From NCBI GenBank assembly GCA_951217055.1, contig OX578280.1:41977882-42041881 (forward strand): 64,000 bases of DNA, given 5' to 3'. Source of the stretch: Gerris lacustris. Lineage: Eukaryota; Arthropoda; Insecta; Hemiptera; Gerridae. Shown in pieces: positions 43,895 through 56,400 of this stretch (positions within the stretch are counted from its first letter, which is position 1; every line of letters starts with the position of its first letter). The translations under genes and the position numbers were made by a program. Below the pieces are notes generated by a model. That model saw only the letters and a list, made by a program, of their open reading frames with translations, did no database searches and had not been told where the DNA came from.

Positions 43895-44225
43895 GCCCAT
43901 TTAACAAACCCGGGTTAGGAACCAACTCTTCACATTAGAGTGAAGTGGGTCGTTAACCATGACTCTCATTCGATATGCCTCGAACCGAGAGTATAGATCA
44001 TGGTTTCCAGGCCGAAACCTGGTGGCGCTACTCTTTCGAGCAGCTACCTATTTATTAAAGTAATGCTGGGTGAACATTGAGCGAAGGGCCCAGTCTAGGA
44101 ATTGAACCCAGAGCTCAAGGTCAAGTGGACACCCCGTCCTACTAACCACCTAACTATGCCCGATGCTGCTTCACTTGCTTGAATGAAATGCAAGCGCTAT
44201 CTACTCGGGGCTACCCAGGCCCCCT
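43895..44225 (-). repeat. 5S/tRNA-chimeric SINE, copy 3 (variant)
   Basis: On the minus strand GAAGCAGCATCGGGCATAG (5S-like), then TTAGGTGGTTAGTAGGAC (A-box-like), then CTGGGTTCAATTCC (B-box). The body is shared with the 56637 copy (CACCCAGCATTAC...AATAAATAGGTAGCTGCTC) and continues in a longer 3' part. A distinct subfamily. Confidence 0.65.
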
Positions 44226-44451
44226 GAGTTTGATTTACTGACACATAAGCTTTAAGGTCTATTTATGTTAGACCGTGCCGGGCGCTGAACAAGAATTGTC
44301 AAATATATTAAACATGGGAGCGTTTAGAGTACTGAGGGGACGGGCTGTGTCCTGCACGGACCCACCACATTCACGCTCCGCTCCGTCCAAAGTTAAACAA
44401 GAGCACGAGTGAGCCAAGTGAACTCACCGGGGCTATTCAATTGAGTTTTAG

Positions 44452-44686
44452 GCTAGGCACACATTGAGACGCAGGCGTTGCAGGGTAAGCCAGCACAGTT
44501 TTTTTTCAATCCCTGAAATACATGAGACCGTACAAATTGAAGTGCCAGTCCAACTAGTGTCAGGTAGGCCACGTATGGCGTAATACTGCCCTGCCTTGCG
44601 CCTCAATTTTAGCAGTTTCATATATTATGGCGGATGAAAATATCTGTGCAGCTCTGCCCTGCGCCTGTGCCTCAATGTGTGCCCGG
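44452..44686. mobile_element. MITE with GGCACACATTGAG ends
   Basis: About 235 bp. The left end GGCACACATTGAGACGCAGG matches the complement of the right end (GGCACACATTGAGGCACAGG). No ORF; TSD not resolved. Confidence 0.65.
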
Positions 44687-45591
44687 GTTCAGAGCTGTTT
44701 CTACTCTAGCAGAAAAATTCAATAAGTTTTTTTATTTTAAAAAATGGGTGATGGAAAATTAATTGAGTGAGCCAAAGAGAAACAAGTTCTCAACATGAAA
44801 AAGTTAATTTCTTATTTTTACAACTTTTCAAGGGCTTAAAAACGAGGTGATTGATAAAAATAAAATCCTTACACCTACCAGCAGAACTTTGCGAGAAGTA
44901 CAAAAGCCCCCCCCCCCCCCCTCAATAATCCCTACAATTATTATTTTAATTTATAAGTTATAGAAGAAAAGAAAAATGACCAAAAAACTGATGATAAAAA
45001 TGACTTGATTTTGTCCCTTTCCCAGTAAAGTTTCGGAGCCAAAGAATTTTTAGTAATAAATGGACGAATAGATTTTAAGATATAGTGGTTCAACAATATA
45101 AGAGCTATAGCTCAGCACGGGGATTGGTCACACACGGAAAGGCTGAGCCACGGCTCCGACTTAATACTATTTTTTCTTATTTGCCATGGTGCTTTACAAA
45201 ACAAAATTAATTTCCCCCTTTCACCATGTAAAAGACAACTTATACCAACTATCCTTTCAAGTGGCCCGGAGTAGCATAAACACTCTACAAGGACAGCTAA
45301 CCTCCCCAGCCCATTTCTAACATATATAGGCCTAAAATTACATCACATTTTTGTTAATATCGGCTAATCAATTTATCGATTCAGTCAAACAAATAATATA
45401 TCATTATTTTTAATTTCATACACAAATAGCTTCTATATTTTTTATACATAATAGGGTTTATTCTTTTAAAAAACAGTTTGTAGAATTGAGCTCAGTCTCA
45501 ATATATTAAATTGACAGTAATAATTTAAAAATAAATAGCTTGGATAATGGTGAAATTTCATAATTAAAAAATTAATAATTTTGATGGGTGA

Positions 45592-45779
45592 CCAGCGGCC
45601 ACCAGAAGCAGAGTGGAGTTGAGTCAGAGTATAACAGCTGAAAGCAGAGAAAAGCCAGCTTAGTTCTATGACACACCGACAAAGAAAGAGGAATCGCGAT
45701 GCGCTGCTAGTCACCCTTCTATTCAAATCAATGGAGTCCGCTCAACTACGCTCTGCTTCTCGTGGCCGTTCAGCTTAAG
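45592..45779. mobile_element. Short TIR MITE
   Basis: About 190 bp. AGCGGCCACCAGAAGCAGAG at the left pairs with CTCTGCTTCTCGTGGCCGTT at the right, both followed by GTTGAG-type sequence. GC-richer than its surroundings. No ORF. Confidence 0.65.
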
Positions 45780-45949
45780 TCCGCTAGAAAACTAAACTGT
45801 TTGAGGATTAATAGAGCAAGGATGAATGAAGGTGAAATGGATAGAGCTCGGAGAGGATTGAAAATAGGTTCGATTCCCAGTTTGGTGACCTAAAAGTCTT
45901 GATCCAACGTAAGGACAACTGACAAACGAAAGAAGGCTGAGGTAAAAAA

Positions 45950-46708
45950 TCCTTTTTTCCTTCACTCGCTCTGCAACATAAAATGGTATTATTATTAACT
46001 TCTATAAAAACCAACATAATATTTGAAAATTTATCAACTGTTTACTGATTAAATACATATAATTAATTATCTTCAAAAATTGAAAATATTAGGCTCCCAC
46101 AGAATGAAGTTCTAGGTATTTCAATTATAACACATCCTAGGTGTTGAGGCAGACTCCTAATTAGGACAGCAATTTTAGAGGAATGTTTTTTTTTTTTGTC
46201 TATTTTTAAATGGTCGGCTGACTAGTCATAATAACATTTGGGAGATTAGACTGTAAAATGTCCCCTTTATTAATTGAAAGAATACTATTAGCCTGTTTAT
46301 TGGTTTAGTTTAAGTTTCCTCACCAGAATTTTAGGCGCGAATTTTATAAAATCAAATGCTTGATCGGTTGAAAGTGATTAGTAAGGTAAGTTTAAAATTT
46401 ATTTCCTGGAATGAAAGCATGTTTTATATACTTTTTACTTGATTGAAATTAAAATATCAACGCAATGGAATTGTATTTTAGAGAAGAAAGAAAGAGAATG
46501 TTTGTGCATTCTAGTTCCTGGAACTAGTTATTAGTTTAGAACAAAAAGTTGAAACTCGTTCCACTCATGGAACTGTTCCTCCCATCCCTACTAAGAATAT
46601 TTAGCTGACTTGTTTTTAATTAATCTCAAAGAATATACTTACATAAAAAGCACTACAAACCAATTCTGTCTACAGCAAAAGCTTCACAGCTAACTTTATA
46701 TAATTCTG
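45950..46708 (-). pseudogene. RpiA partial pseudogene, copy B'
   Basis: 46708-46663 is a decayed match to the GSGST exon: acceptor TTGCAG and the end ACAGAATTG|GTTTGT are kept, but the glycine loop is deleted and a stop appears. From about 46200 down to 45998 the sequence follows the intron next to the AERVK exon (CTTCTATAAAAACCAACATA). Around 45950-45970 only the first bases of that exon (ACTCGCTCTGC...) remain before homology ends. The last exon is absent. Confidence 0.7.
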
Positions 46709-46959
46709 CAACAAGAAATTAAAACAAGTCAAGTTAAAATCACACCCTATTTCCTAATAAACAAAGTAAACAATTATTGTTGTATTTTGGGGAAATACTG
46801 AATAAAGATTTTTATTCATAAAAATAATCAAAAATAAATCATAAAAAGTGCTTGCACTTAAAGCCCCGCCAAATGGCAAGAGATCCTCGAATGCATCATC
46901 GCCTTCAGGCAATTCCCAATAATACTATAACTAGCAGCTATTAAACCTTATTTGATGAA

Positions 46960-47880
46960 TTAATCATCCTCAGCCTCTGCTGGCGGCGGATCTCGGGATG
47001 GGGGAGGGTTGACCAGCTTCACTGCCTCCCAGAATTTCTTGATCATATCATCAATATCAGAATGAGTCCTTCGCCAAAGATACTCTCCCAGGTAAGAATC
47101 AAACTGATCACAGGCAGTATGCTTCGGCATGGAGCTTTTGACAACACTCAATATGCCACCACTGTCAAGATTTTCGAAACGGAAGGAATGGTCAGTGGTG
47201 AGGAGTCGAAACCCTTCGTCTTCTAAGCAGTCATAAGACTTCCAACACTCTGAGTAGACGGTGGTCCCTGGCAGTATAAAAGTCTTAATGATACTTAGAA
47301 GCATATCCTTATCCTTTGTCTCGACTACCTTCATAAAACATTTATTACTGTTCTTTTCTACACCACAGAAAACCCATTTGCTGCGACTACACTTGCGCTT
47401 TCTGAATTTGCACTCGACTAATTCCACAGCCACGCCTACACCACCAATCGGTTCATTCATTTTCATACATGCAAACATACATACTTCCCTAAAACAATTA
47501 CGCCAATCGCAAACCGTATGCTCTGAAACAGTTAACTCATACATAATAAAATTTTGCGGTATTTTATTAATGAATAGGTAGTTCATAATTAATATCTCGA
47601 CAATTTTAAGCCTGCTATTCTGAAACCAACTTCCACGCCTGACTGACCGCCTCATCTGGTGACGACCGGGATTCTTCAAAACTCGACACATCCACTCATA
47701 ACCATCACTCACTTCGTTTGCCTTAACTAAACGCATATTGCTTCCACATTTAGGACATTCATACACTCTCGCAATTAAACCTACATCCATACAAAAATCT
47801 AATACACTCATTTTCCCCTCATCAGAATCACTCTGTAATAAAAAACCATACAGAAACTTCAAATCAATCCTAACATCCAT
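46960..47880 (-). CDS. ISXO2/Merlin-like transposase-derived protein B
   Basis: A single-exon 306-aa paralogue of protein A, with the same order: zinc ribbon C42-X2-C45...C65...H74, RRSVRRGSWF (79-88), RNase-H-like core, YLGEYLWRRTH and a Pro/acidic tail. The catalytic positions are again non-acidic or altered: VELVE (V155), SECWK (E211) and GGILSVV in place of the terminal Glu motif. Residues 178-233 are identical to A's 182-237, while the N-terminal 150 residues are clearly diverged, mostly conservatively. It ends about 250 bp upstream of the decayed GSGST exon of RpiA copy B'. It has no intron and no recognised TIRs. I infer a duplicated, possibly domesticated gene; a recently dead transposon is the alternative. 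Confidence 0.8.
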   Translation of the reverse strand: MDVRIDLKFLYGFLLQSDSDEGKMSVLDFCMDVGLIARVYECPKCGSNMRLVKANEVSDGYEWMCRVLKNPGRHQMRRSVRRGSWFQNSRLKIVEILIMNYLFINKIPQNFIMYELTVSEHTVCDWRNCFREVCMFACMKMNEPIGGVGVAVELVECKFRKRKCSRSKWVFCGVEKNSNKCFMKVVETKDKDMLLSIIKTFILPGTTVYSECWKSYDCLEDEGFRLLTTDHSFRFENLDSGGILSVVKSSMPKHTACDQFDSYLGEYLWRRTHSDIDDMIKKFWEAVKLVNPPPSRDPPPAEAEDD

Positions 47881-49018
47881 TCTGAAACGAGGGTGGATGT
47901 AAATGAAAAAGCCGGTCCTTCAGAAGATAATAATTATTTTTTTGACTATGTAAAAGTGACTCAGGAGTGAATTAATAATAAAAACGGAAGTGAATGTGTT
48001 TTTAGACGTAAGTAAAGTAAATTATATAGTAGTGTACATTGTATATAGTGGAGAATTCGAATATAAAACGAACTGAACTACAAACAAACAAATAGAACTA
48101 GAGCAAAAAGCAGCATTATAAAGTATATAAGTCAAGTTATCAGAACAGAAACTGAAACAAAAACAAACCGCGTGAAATTTTAAGTGGGAACAAACTTAAT
48201 CTTCTTGATCTTCCTGTATAATATAGTTCTTCTTTCCCCGCTTTTACGTCGCAGGTCGCAGCCGTAATTCAACGAAAGGGGCCCCATCCGGTTCGTATTA
48301 ACTCATTTGAGGCCCCTGTCTCAAGTTGAACATGAGACTATTAATAATAATAATCTATAAACAATTATAATCTACAATAATAATAATAATTCTACAATCT
48401 GTTAACTTTTTAGAGTTTTGTATTGTAGATACTTCTCAAAACCCTTATGCCGAGGGTGATGTGTCCGTCTGTCCGTTGTAGGGTTGCCAGATTTCTAAAT
48501 GTAAAAACCGGGACACCCCCCCCCCCCACAGGGGTGTCCGGGCCCTCCCCCGGAAAATATGACCTCTCAAACAGCGGCTTTTATGCATTTCTGAGGTGAC
48601 ATTTGATTTTAATACTTTGTCATTGGTCATAAAAGTAAACTTATATACAAAATAGTATGAACATAAGTACACATTTTTCTTTTAATACAAAATTATTTTA
48701 AAAAAATAGTAATTGTAATACAATAAAAGTTGTGCACCTAATCATTGTAGATTAAATAGGTAGTCAATATTCATTATTTAAAATCTAGATAAACTCATTC
48801 TATGATAATCGTTTTTCGTTGTTACCCAAACCTCAGAGATTGGGGGGGGGGGGGGGGGGGGGCGTCTCCGTGGCGACGCCTGTGCTGTAAGTTGTAACTT
48901 ATCAACAATGGACTAATTAAATAATAAATAGTAATAGGTGAACAAAATAAAAAGTAAAATAAAGTATTTATTATCAAAGATGAATGAAGAAAAATAATTT
49001 CTACATTTATTTATTTTT

Positions 49019-50574
49019 AGGGTCCATAGGCAAAACCAAGGCATACCCTTATATAGGCAGACCCTTATATTTTCCTGCGTGTGTCTGTCCGTCCGTCCTC
49101 TCGCCTGCTCTCACGGCTACACCTTTCGTCCGATCATTTTGAAATTTGGCATGTATGTGTCTTGTACCTGCCCACATATTTCAAAAATATAGCGACTAAA
49201 AAAAAATATTTTTCAAAAATAATTAGGGTAAGAAAACTTAAGGGTTCACATTTTTTTATTTTTTTTCGATACCGTGAGGGGTATCATATGAAAGGGTACG
49301 TCGAGCTGATAACAAAAATATATAATTCTTTGGTTATAACTTTGATAGGGCGAGCGTAGGCAGGTTTGAAGTGGGTGTGAAACGTGTCCCCCCCCTTCTA
49401 TCTCGCTTATGTGAAGTGCAAAAAATCTGAAAAAATTCCTGAACATTCTTCGACCAAAAGTAAAGATACCACTTTTTGGAAATTTCGAAAAAAATATTAT
49501 TTTATTTTTTATTGACAAAATACGTTTTTTTATAGCTATGGTCTTTTCGATGCATTTATATGGTTGTAGTCCGGTTCAGTGGCAAAGAAATACTTTATCA
49601 GAGTGTGTTTTGAGAATATCAGACCCTTAAGCCGGGTTCCCACGAGGAGTGAAGACTCTACAGTGCCACGCTAGAGTAAAGACTCTTGTTAGCTACGCCT
49701 GGAGGGGGAAGAAGAGTGAAACTAGCGGAGAACAGAGGAGAGTTCACACAGGGTAGTGCTCACGCTTCTCAGTTTATCCCAGGGAGCCAACCATCAACGA
49801 GCTTCTCGTAGAAAAGCGAGCTTCTCTAAAATCTCTAATTTTATAATTTGAACAGCTCGAATAATTTAAAACTGACTCACTGGAATACAACTTTAGAAAC
49901 TTCATAGTTTCACCGTCTTGCAATTTAAGAATACGAGCCGACGCCGAAGGCTCAGACATAGTTACCTTCTACCTTTTAAAACAACGTGAAGAATATAGTA
50001 TAATATCACGCATACTATAACAAGAAATATAATATAGTATAATAATATAGTATAATATCACGCATACTATAACAAGAAATATAATATAGTATAATAATAT
50101 AGTCTAAATATAGTATAATATCACGCAAACTAACAAGAAATATAATAATATAGTATAATATATAATAAGTAATAATAAAACAAGCAAAGGTTAAAGGTTT
50201 TAACCGCGGGTGGAGGAGAGATAAAAAAAAACAACAACAAAGTGTTGGCTCTATGAAACGGCTGGCGACTGGAGTATTCACTCCTGAAAATTAAACAGGT
50301 TTGATTAGGAGAGTGAGCGGTAGTGAACTATCCTCACTCCCGGTGACGTCAGAGCAGAGTTCACTGCGACGCGTTCAGACGGGGCGAGTCCACTCTACAG
50401 TGAGCCACTCTAGAGTCTTCACTCCCCGTGGGAACCCGGCTTTAGAATGGTTCAAAGTAAGCTTTTTAGCATTTTAAAAAAACACTGTTTATACACTTTA
50501 CAGTAAAAACTATATAGTGTGGCCTACGGAGCCTCGCTGTGTGCTCACTAGCACACACTTGACCTGCTTATTAT
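49019..50574 (+). repeat. Hairpin-ended dispersed repeat with nested MITE
   Basis: Starts AGGGTCCATAGG with a hairpin closed by GGACCCT-like sequence in the sister copies, and ends with GTGTGCTCACTAGCACAC (hairpin), then ACTTGACCTG. The middle contains a long nested MITE (49630-50441). Other copies: 20340, 58739 and 60045. The short open frames inside recur in all copies but are not conserved as protein. Confidence 0.75.
49630..50441 (-). mobile_element. Harbinger-type MITE with TTA target
   Basis: Inverted ends AGCCGGGTTCCCACG (about 30 bp with few mismatches, continuing GGAGTGAAGACTCTA), flanked by TTA at 49627-49629 and 50442-50444. AGCCGGG-type ends and a TTA target fit PIF/Harbinger. 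A minus-strand frame at 49959-49774 (MKFLKLYSSESVL...NYKIRD) resembles a MADF-type domain, often encoded by Harbinger partner genes. 49990-50165 holds a tandem repeat of about 55 bp in three units. Confidence 0.7.
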
Positions 50575-51476
50575 TAATGATTATGTTCCATTTATAATTG
50601 TCAAAAACATTCACTATAACTTTTTTAAATAATAAATAAAACATAAAAATAAAATAAATAAAAAACCAACCATCAACCAACAAAACTAATAAAACAAAGA
50701 AAAATTAACAAAAAAAAAAGTTACCATTCTGAACTAAAACTAAATAAACTACACTTCCAAGTAACAACTTTGTTTTAACATCATATTCGTTACAAAATGT
50801 TAAATGTTAATGTTACAATTGTATTGAGAAAAATTAAATACATACAAGAGCTTTTATTAAAATGTATTTAACAGTTGAAAACTTAATAAGTAAAAAAATA
50901 TTTTAAAACTTTTTTTAAAACTATTATTTGATTAGTAATCTCAATCTCAGTTCCTTTATTTTGCTTTTATTTTATATATTAACATTAATTTTTTTTATTG
51001 AAAGAATGCAGAGGCCATTCATATTACCCACCCTCAATCCATAATAAAACATTCATTTTTCCTCCATCAGACTCACTCACCCTCAAGTTAGGGTTGAGCT
51101 TTGGTTTCCTAGACCCCCTCTATAATCTTTTTTAACCTCTTACACAGATTATATTATTTCACCCCCCCCCCCCCATTTAATAGTAATTTATACCCCTTCT
51201 CCTATAAAGTTTAATTCTTCCATGCTACCCCAAAAATGGTTGTTACATCTGTAAACTGCCCCCTTCCCCCATTTACATTATCAACTAAATCAACATTTAC
51301 ACTGACTTGGTCTATTTGAAGGCCAGTGAGCAGCTGTCCTATACTAGCTTAGCTGAGATGAAAAAACGAGGGACTTCTGTGGTTGTTCAAAAAACGAGGG
51401 TTGCTTCTCCTTGGAAGTGCACTCACTTTCTATTGGTCTGTCAGTCAATCAGCTTTTAAACCTTGGACCAAATGTC

Positions 51477-51702
51477 CAGTGGCGTAACTATGGGCCCGCA
51501 TTGCGGGCGGGCCCCCGGTGCCAGGGGGCCCCAAATCCAATGTACCAAAGTCGATAGGGGCCAGTTTAGACCATAATAAAATCTAACTACTTGGAATCAT
51601 ACTTCTATACCATTTTCGGGGGGCCCCATTGCACTTTCTTCTTTTTTTTTGCTCATCAGTTTTCTTTGGCGAGGGGCCCCCAATGCCCTAGCTACGCCAC
51701 TG
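51477..51702. mobile_element. hAT-like MITE
   Basis: Inverted ends CAGTGGCGTAACTA at the left and TAGCTACGCCACTG at the right. The 8-bp flanks CAAATGTC and GACATGTC match at 6 of 8 positions, compatible with a mutated hAT duplication. The interior is rich in GGGGCCCC words. No ORF. Confidence 0.7.
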
Positions 51703-52071
51703 GACATGTCCTACTACTTCGCACTATATCTTAAAAGTCCACAATAAAAACAACAAAAAATAAATAGGAAATATAGGGATTCAGGAATTAAAATAAACTA
51801 TCACTAACATTATTTTTTTTCTTTTGATACCAAAAATATTATAATCATTAACAACTTCAATACAAGAATTTACCAGTTCCTTAAGCAATAATGCTTAAAA
51901 ATAATTGTAATAAGAAAAACATAACAATTATTTAAAAAAGTACAATAATATTTACAGATAAGACAGACTTACATTTAAAAAAAAAAAAAAATTAAAATAA
52001 AATATGGCCAATGAAATTAAGCTGGATTACAAAACTAAACATGGGAAAAAAAGAATAAATTTAAACATAGG

Positions 52072-53363
52072 TTACTTGTGCACAATTTTGACAGTCCCGT
52101 CGCTGAGTCCGAAGTAAACAGAATCAGCCATATCTACAAACAACCCAGTCTCAACCACTCCTGGAAATAACATAACATGGATTAATCTAAAAATATTAAT
52201 CTTGTTTATAATAAATATCGAGTGTTTGAATAATTGACAAATGGATGGTCAGACAAACTTTCTCATATTAGGGTAAAAACTAGAGATGTGCGTTATTTAA
52301 CGTAATAGGTAAAATAATAGGGTTCCAACTGTGTCACCTATTACAGACGTGACAGTGACTTGGTTAAAGCTATTAAATTTGTCACTGGTTACGGAACGGC
52401 CCCTAAATATTTTTAAGGTAGGTGTAGGTTAGGTAGTAAGTAGTAGGGTAGCATCATGTGGTAGTAGTGGGGGAAGGTTCCTTTTCCTACATGTAAGCCT
52501 TTGGCCTGTACCCTTCTCTACTTAGCAGAAAGCCCTCTCTCTACCTGGTTCCGTTCCACACAGAGACAAGTGACAAGGGATAAGATATAATAAATATTAA
52601 ATATGACGTTTTGAATACTGGAACTGGAGGTTCCAATACCTATTATTTTATTATTAGGTGACAAAGTAACGAAAAGAATGTCCTATTACCCAATATCCAG
52701 ACTAATACCTGCTTCGTAAAATATTAAATATGAAGTTTTGAATACTGGAACTGGAAGTTCCAATACCTATTATTTTATTAATAGGTGACAATGTCACGGA
52801 AAGAAAGCCCTAATACCTGCTTCGTTCCTTGAGGGCACCATAACCAGACCAGTTACGGTGACAAGATTTAATAGTTTTTTTTTAAACACCTGAACCAATA
52901 CTCTATATCTTGAAATATCGGGCTTTCATCGGCCACTATTTTTTAATATTTTCTCGTGCTGATTTAACTCTTCTCTCTACTCGACTTGTCCGTTACTTAC
53001 CTATACTGTAAAATCTCGCGTATAATATGCACTTTTTTCTAAAATCGGGGGGCGTATTATACACGAGTGAAAATATTACTTTGTTTACAATTTAATTTTT
53101 ACCTCAATAATTAAAAAAAAAGCCAGCTATTACAGTAGTATATATATAGTTTTCGGGTGTTTTACACATATTATAAAACATGAACGTAAATATACTTTTT
53201 TTTATAAAAACTGATTTTATGTATCTTATCGTATTTATTTTTGGTAAGGTATCTACCTACTTATTTGTATTCTCTCTTTTTCAGACAGAGAGACTTGTTT
53301 CTTGTTATCATCAAAGTTATTTTATTTTATTTCGGTAATTGATCAAAGTAATTGATAAAGTAC

Positions 53364-53447
<84 letters not shown>

Positions 53448-56400
53448 ATTTAAACCGGCAACGCCGTGAGATTACAACGGCTTGATTACAAACGGCTCAA
53501 AGGCAATTAACAATTCTACAAATTGTTAATGTCTTTATATTTATTATTCCTAGTAATGATAAATATTCAGAAGAATACCTATCCATAATTTTATTTATGG
53601 ATAATTAGATATCTTAAAAACAGTATGTACCTAGTTTTCTGTAAGTACGTTGCAAAGTTTTTAAACTTTAAACTATTAAAAATTATTATTGTCTCACGTT
53701 CGCGGATAATAGTTTAGCTTTAGTTGTCGTGTAATTGTGATAAAAATATAAAGCTATACATATTTGAAATTACAGTACAATGTGCAAAATATTAAATTTA
53801 TTTTAACTGCTTATTATACGCGACTATTTAATTTTCCACAAATTTTAGTTAAAATTTTGCCTGTGTATTATACTCGAGATTTTAATGTAGTACTTATGCT
53901 CATCTCTATTACTTTGTTTTATCACTCCTTTTTATAATTCACTCCACATTGTATTATTGGTTAATATTACATGCATATTATGACAAAAGTGTGTATTGAT
54001 TTCGAAGTATTTATTTAAAAAAACTACTGACCTCCCCCCCCCCCTCCTCATTTCCTAGACGAATATAATTTAAATTTAGGGTATATTATAAGGAATAATA
54101 AAAATTATAATATCGGGTTTAACTTTATATATCTTCAAAGCGTTGTTGTTCTTGCTTTGCTTGTTATTATTTTAATATTTTGTATAATTGTAAAGTTGTA
54201 ATGAAAAATAAAACATTTGTCCCCCAGGTACTTAGACTCTACCCCAAGACCCCAATAATCCTACACACCTTTGATCCTCTACAAGATGTTAATTCCTCTT
54301 TTGCCGATAGCCCGGACACCGCCCTCCCACTTTCCTAATGACACCACCGCACCGTTATAATAGCTTATGGCTTATAGACAATTGTAAATGAATTGTTCCA
54401 TGACATTGAAATCATATTTCTTTAATCTAATTTTGGTTCGTTTCCGGGTGTTTTCTGTTTCATGCAATAATTAGATTTTGACTTTCCTTTCATTTTCATA
54501 ACTTTATTAAAATTTAAATCATTTTATTCAAGTTTATTTATTTAATTTAAATTACATAATGAATGAATAAATACTCATTTACTCATTTTTATTATTATGT
54601 ACTTCTAAATATTATGTAAAAAGATTGTTCAGACAATGCTTTGAAGATATAATACGTTATTATATTTTTTATTATCTTTTTATAATACCCAAAATTATAC
54701 CTAATTATATTCGTATATGATATTGCGACTTATAATATCTCGCGTACAATACGCACATTTTTCCCTCCAAAATCGGGGTGCGTATTATTAGGTTTCTGGT
54801 TTGCAGAGGTTTTAAACTTGCAGGTAGCAGATATTTTTTTCAGTGACAGTGACATTGTCACCTATTAAAAAAGTAATAGGTATTGGTACCTAATGCCAGA
54901 TCTGGAACGAATCCTTAGAGGAACGTTGCAGGTAGCAGAAATTTTTTTCAGTGACAGTGACATTGTCACCTATTAAAAAAATAATAGGTATTGGTACCTA
55001 ATACCAGATCTGGAACGAATCCTTAGAGGAAAATTGCAGGTAGCAGAAATTTTTTTCAGTGACAGTGACATTGTCACCTATTAAAAAAATAATAGGTATT
55101 GGTACCTATTACCAGGTCGGAGCTGGAACGGTGTCACCTATTACTCAGATTTAATAGTTTAGCCCATCCCTAGTAAAAACAGAGTGGAACAGAAGACACA
55201 TTATAAAACATAACACAGCATGGCATCATCAATCATGACAAAATACTCATGTCATTTTGATAGCAGGAGAGTTGGCTCTCGTGAGGTCTACTTAAAGTTA
55301 CTTTCTCTCTCATTGATCCACTCAATTAGCAAGTAGGTTGAGTAATCAGTAGCCTGCTTCACTCTGCTTTTTCACTTATATTTTCACATTGGTTTTGATT
55401 ACGAAAGCTAATACTACGGTTTGTACAACTGACGGAGTGACACCCCACCCCTGTGTTATCCATTAATAAAAGAACAAGCCCTTTGGCAAGACTAAGCCCA
55501 TGACAGGCATGTTACCACATAATATTGTACTGTCATTTTTTCAATTATTCTATAACATTACTTAAAAACTAGATTCTTCTACTACTTCCAGTAAACAACT
55601 TGGGCTTGTTATGTTTGTAATATTTACTACGCTCTTTGTACGTGGTTTATTTTTATCAATTTTACTGGGTTATTCATGACTCATTACCTATTACTCTGTT
55701 ATTTTATTTATTTTTCTGACTGTCGACCCACAGTAGACTTAATTTTTGACAGCGTGAGAAAATGAAAAAAAAAAAACAGAGTGGGCAGGCAATAAGAGCT
55801 TGATATTTTGAAATCTAGAAGGTCTGACCAACTAGGGAAACAAAAATGTCACTGGATGCCGTCAAGATAACCGACCCCATAGTTAGTGGCTTTATTCTTT
55901 CCCTCATATAGGTTGGCCAACTTGAGTGTCAAAAACTAATTCTATTCTTGATGCTACAGTAAGCTTTTCCACCTTGTGGTTGTTTTAAAGGTCGTTATTT
56001 TACAAGTCGGTGGCAACTGCTCCTTATAACCATAATATTACCATTTGTGGCACTAATTTTAAAAGTGGAAACCTTGTTTACTTCATCGTGCTTTGTTTTT
56101 TTTGTACCATATCCTTGTACTTTATCCTTCATTTTGTGTTTATTTGTTTTGCCACTAATAGTTTGAAAACGTGTGTGCTCGCAATAGCTTTACACTCACA
56201 CCAACCAAGTTTAACTTTAATCCTTTTTGGTCAACTGCTTACACTTTTACCGAACCTGTCCAGAAACTAGAGCAATTGAAGCCACTACAACCACAACAAA
56301 CCTCCGGTCCGAATAATTCGGTGCTGAATTAGACTTTCTTTATAAATTAATTGTTGCACTTTTAAGTCAAACAATATACCTGGTATCATTTTAATAAAGG

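Larger units (their letters stand above)
52281..55172. mobile_element. 2.9-kb nonautonomous hAT element in RpiA intron
   Basis: Flanked by the perfect 8-bp duplication GTAAAAAC (52273-52280, 55173-55180). The ends are TAGAGATGTGCG and the complement of TAGGGATGGGCT. No transposase ORF. It contains two approximately 117-bp repeats (52592-52820), a nested mariner-like element (53004-53893), a (TA)n tract and three 108-bp tandem repeats near its right end. The paralogous RpiA copy A keeps the empty site near 28750. Confidence 0.85.

Noticed and set aside
40798..47581. Plus-strand frames of about 105 aa with MVPGSIKVLMILRS
   Set aside because: They are antisense to the two ISXO2-like ORFs, and their similarity just follows the paralogy.
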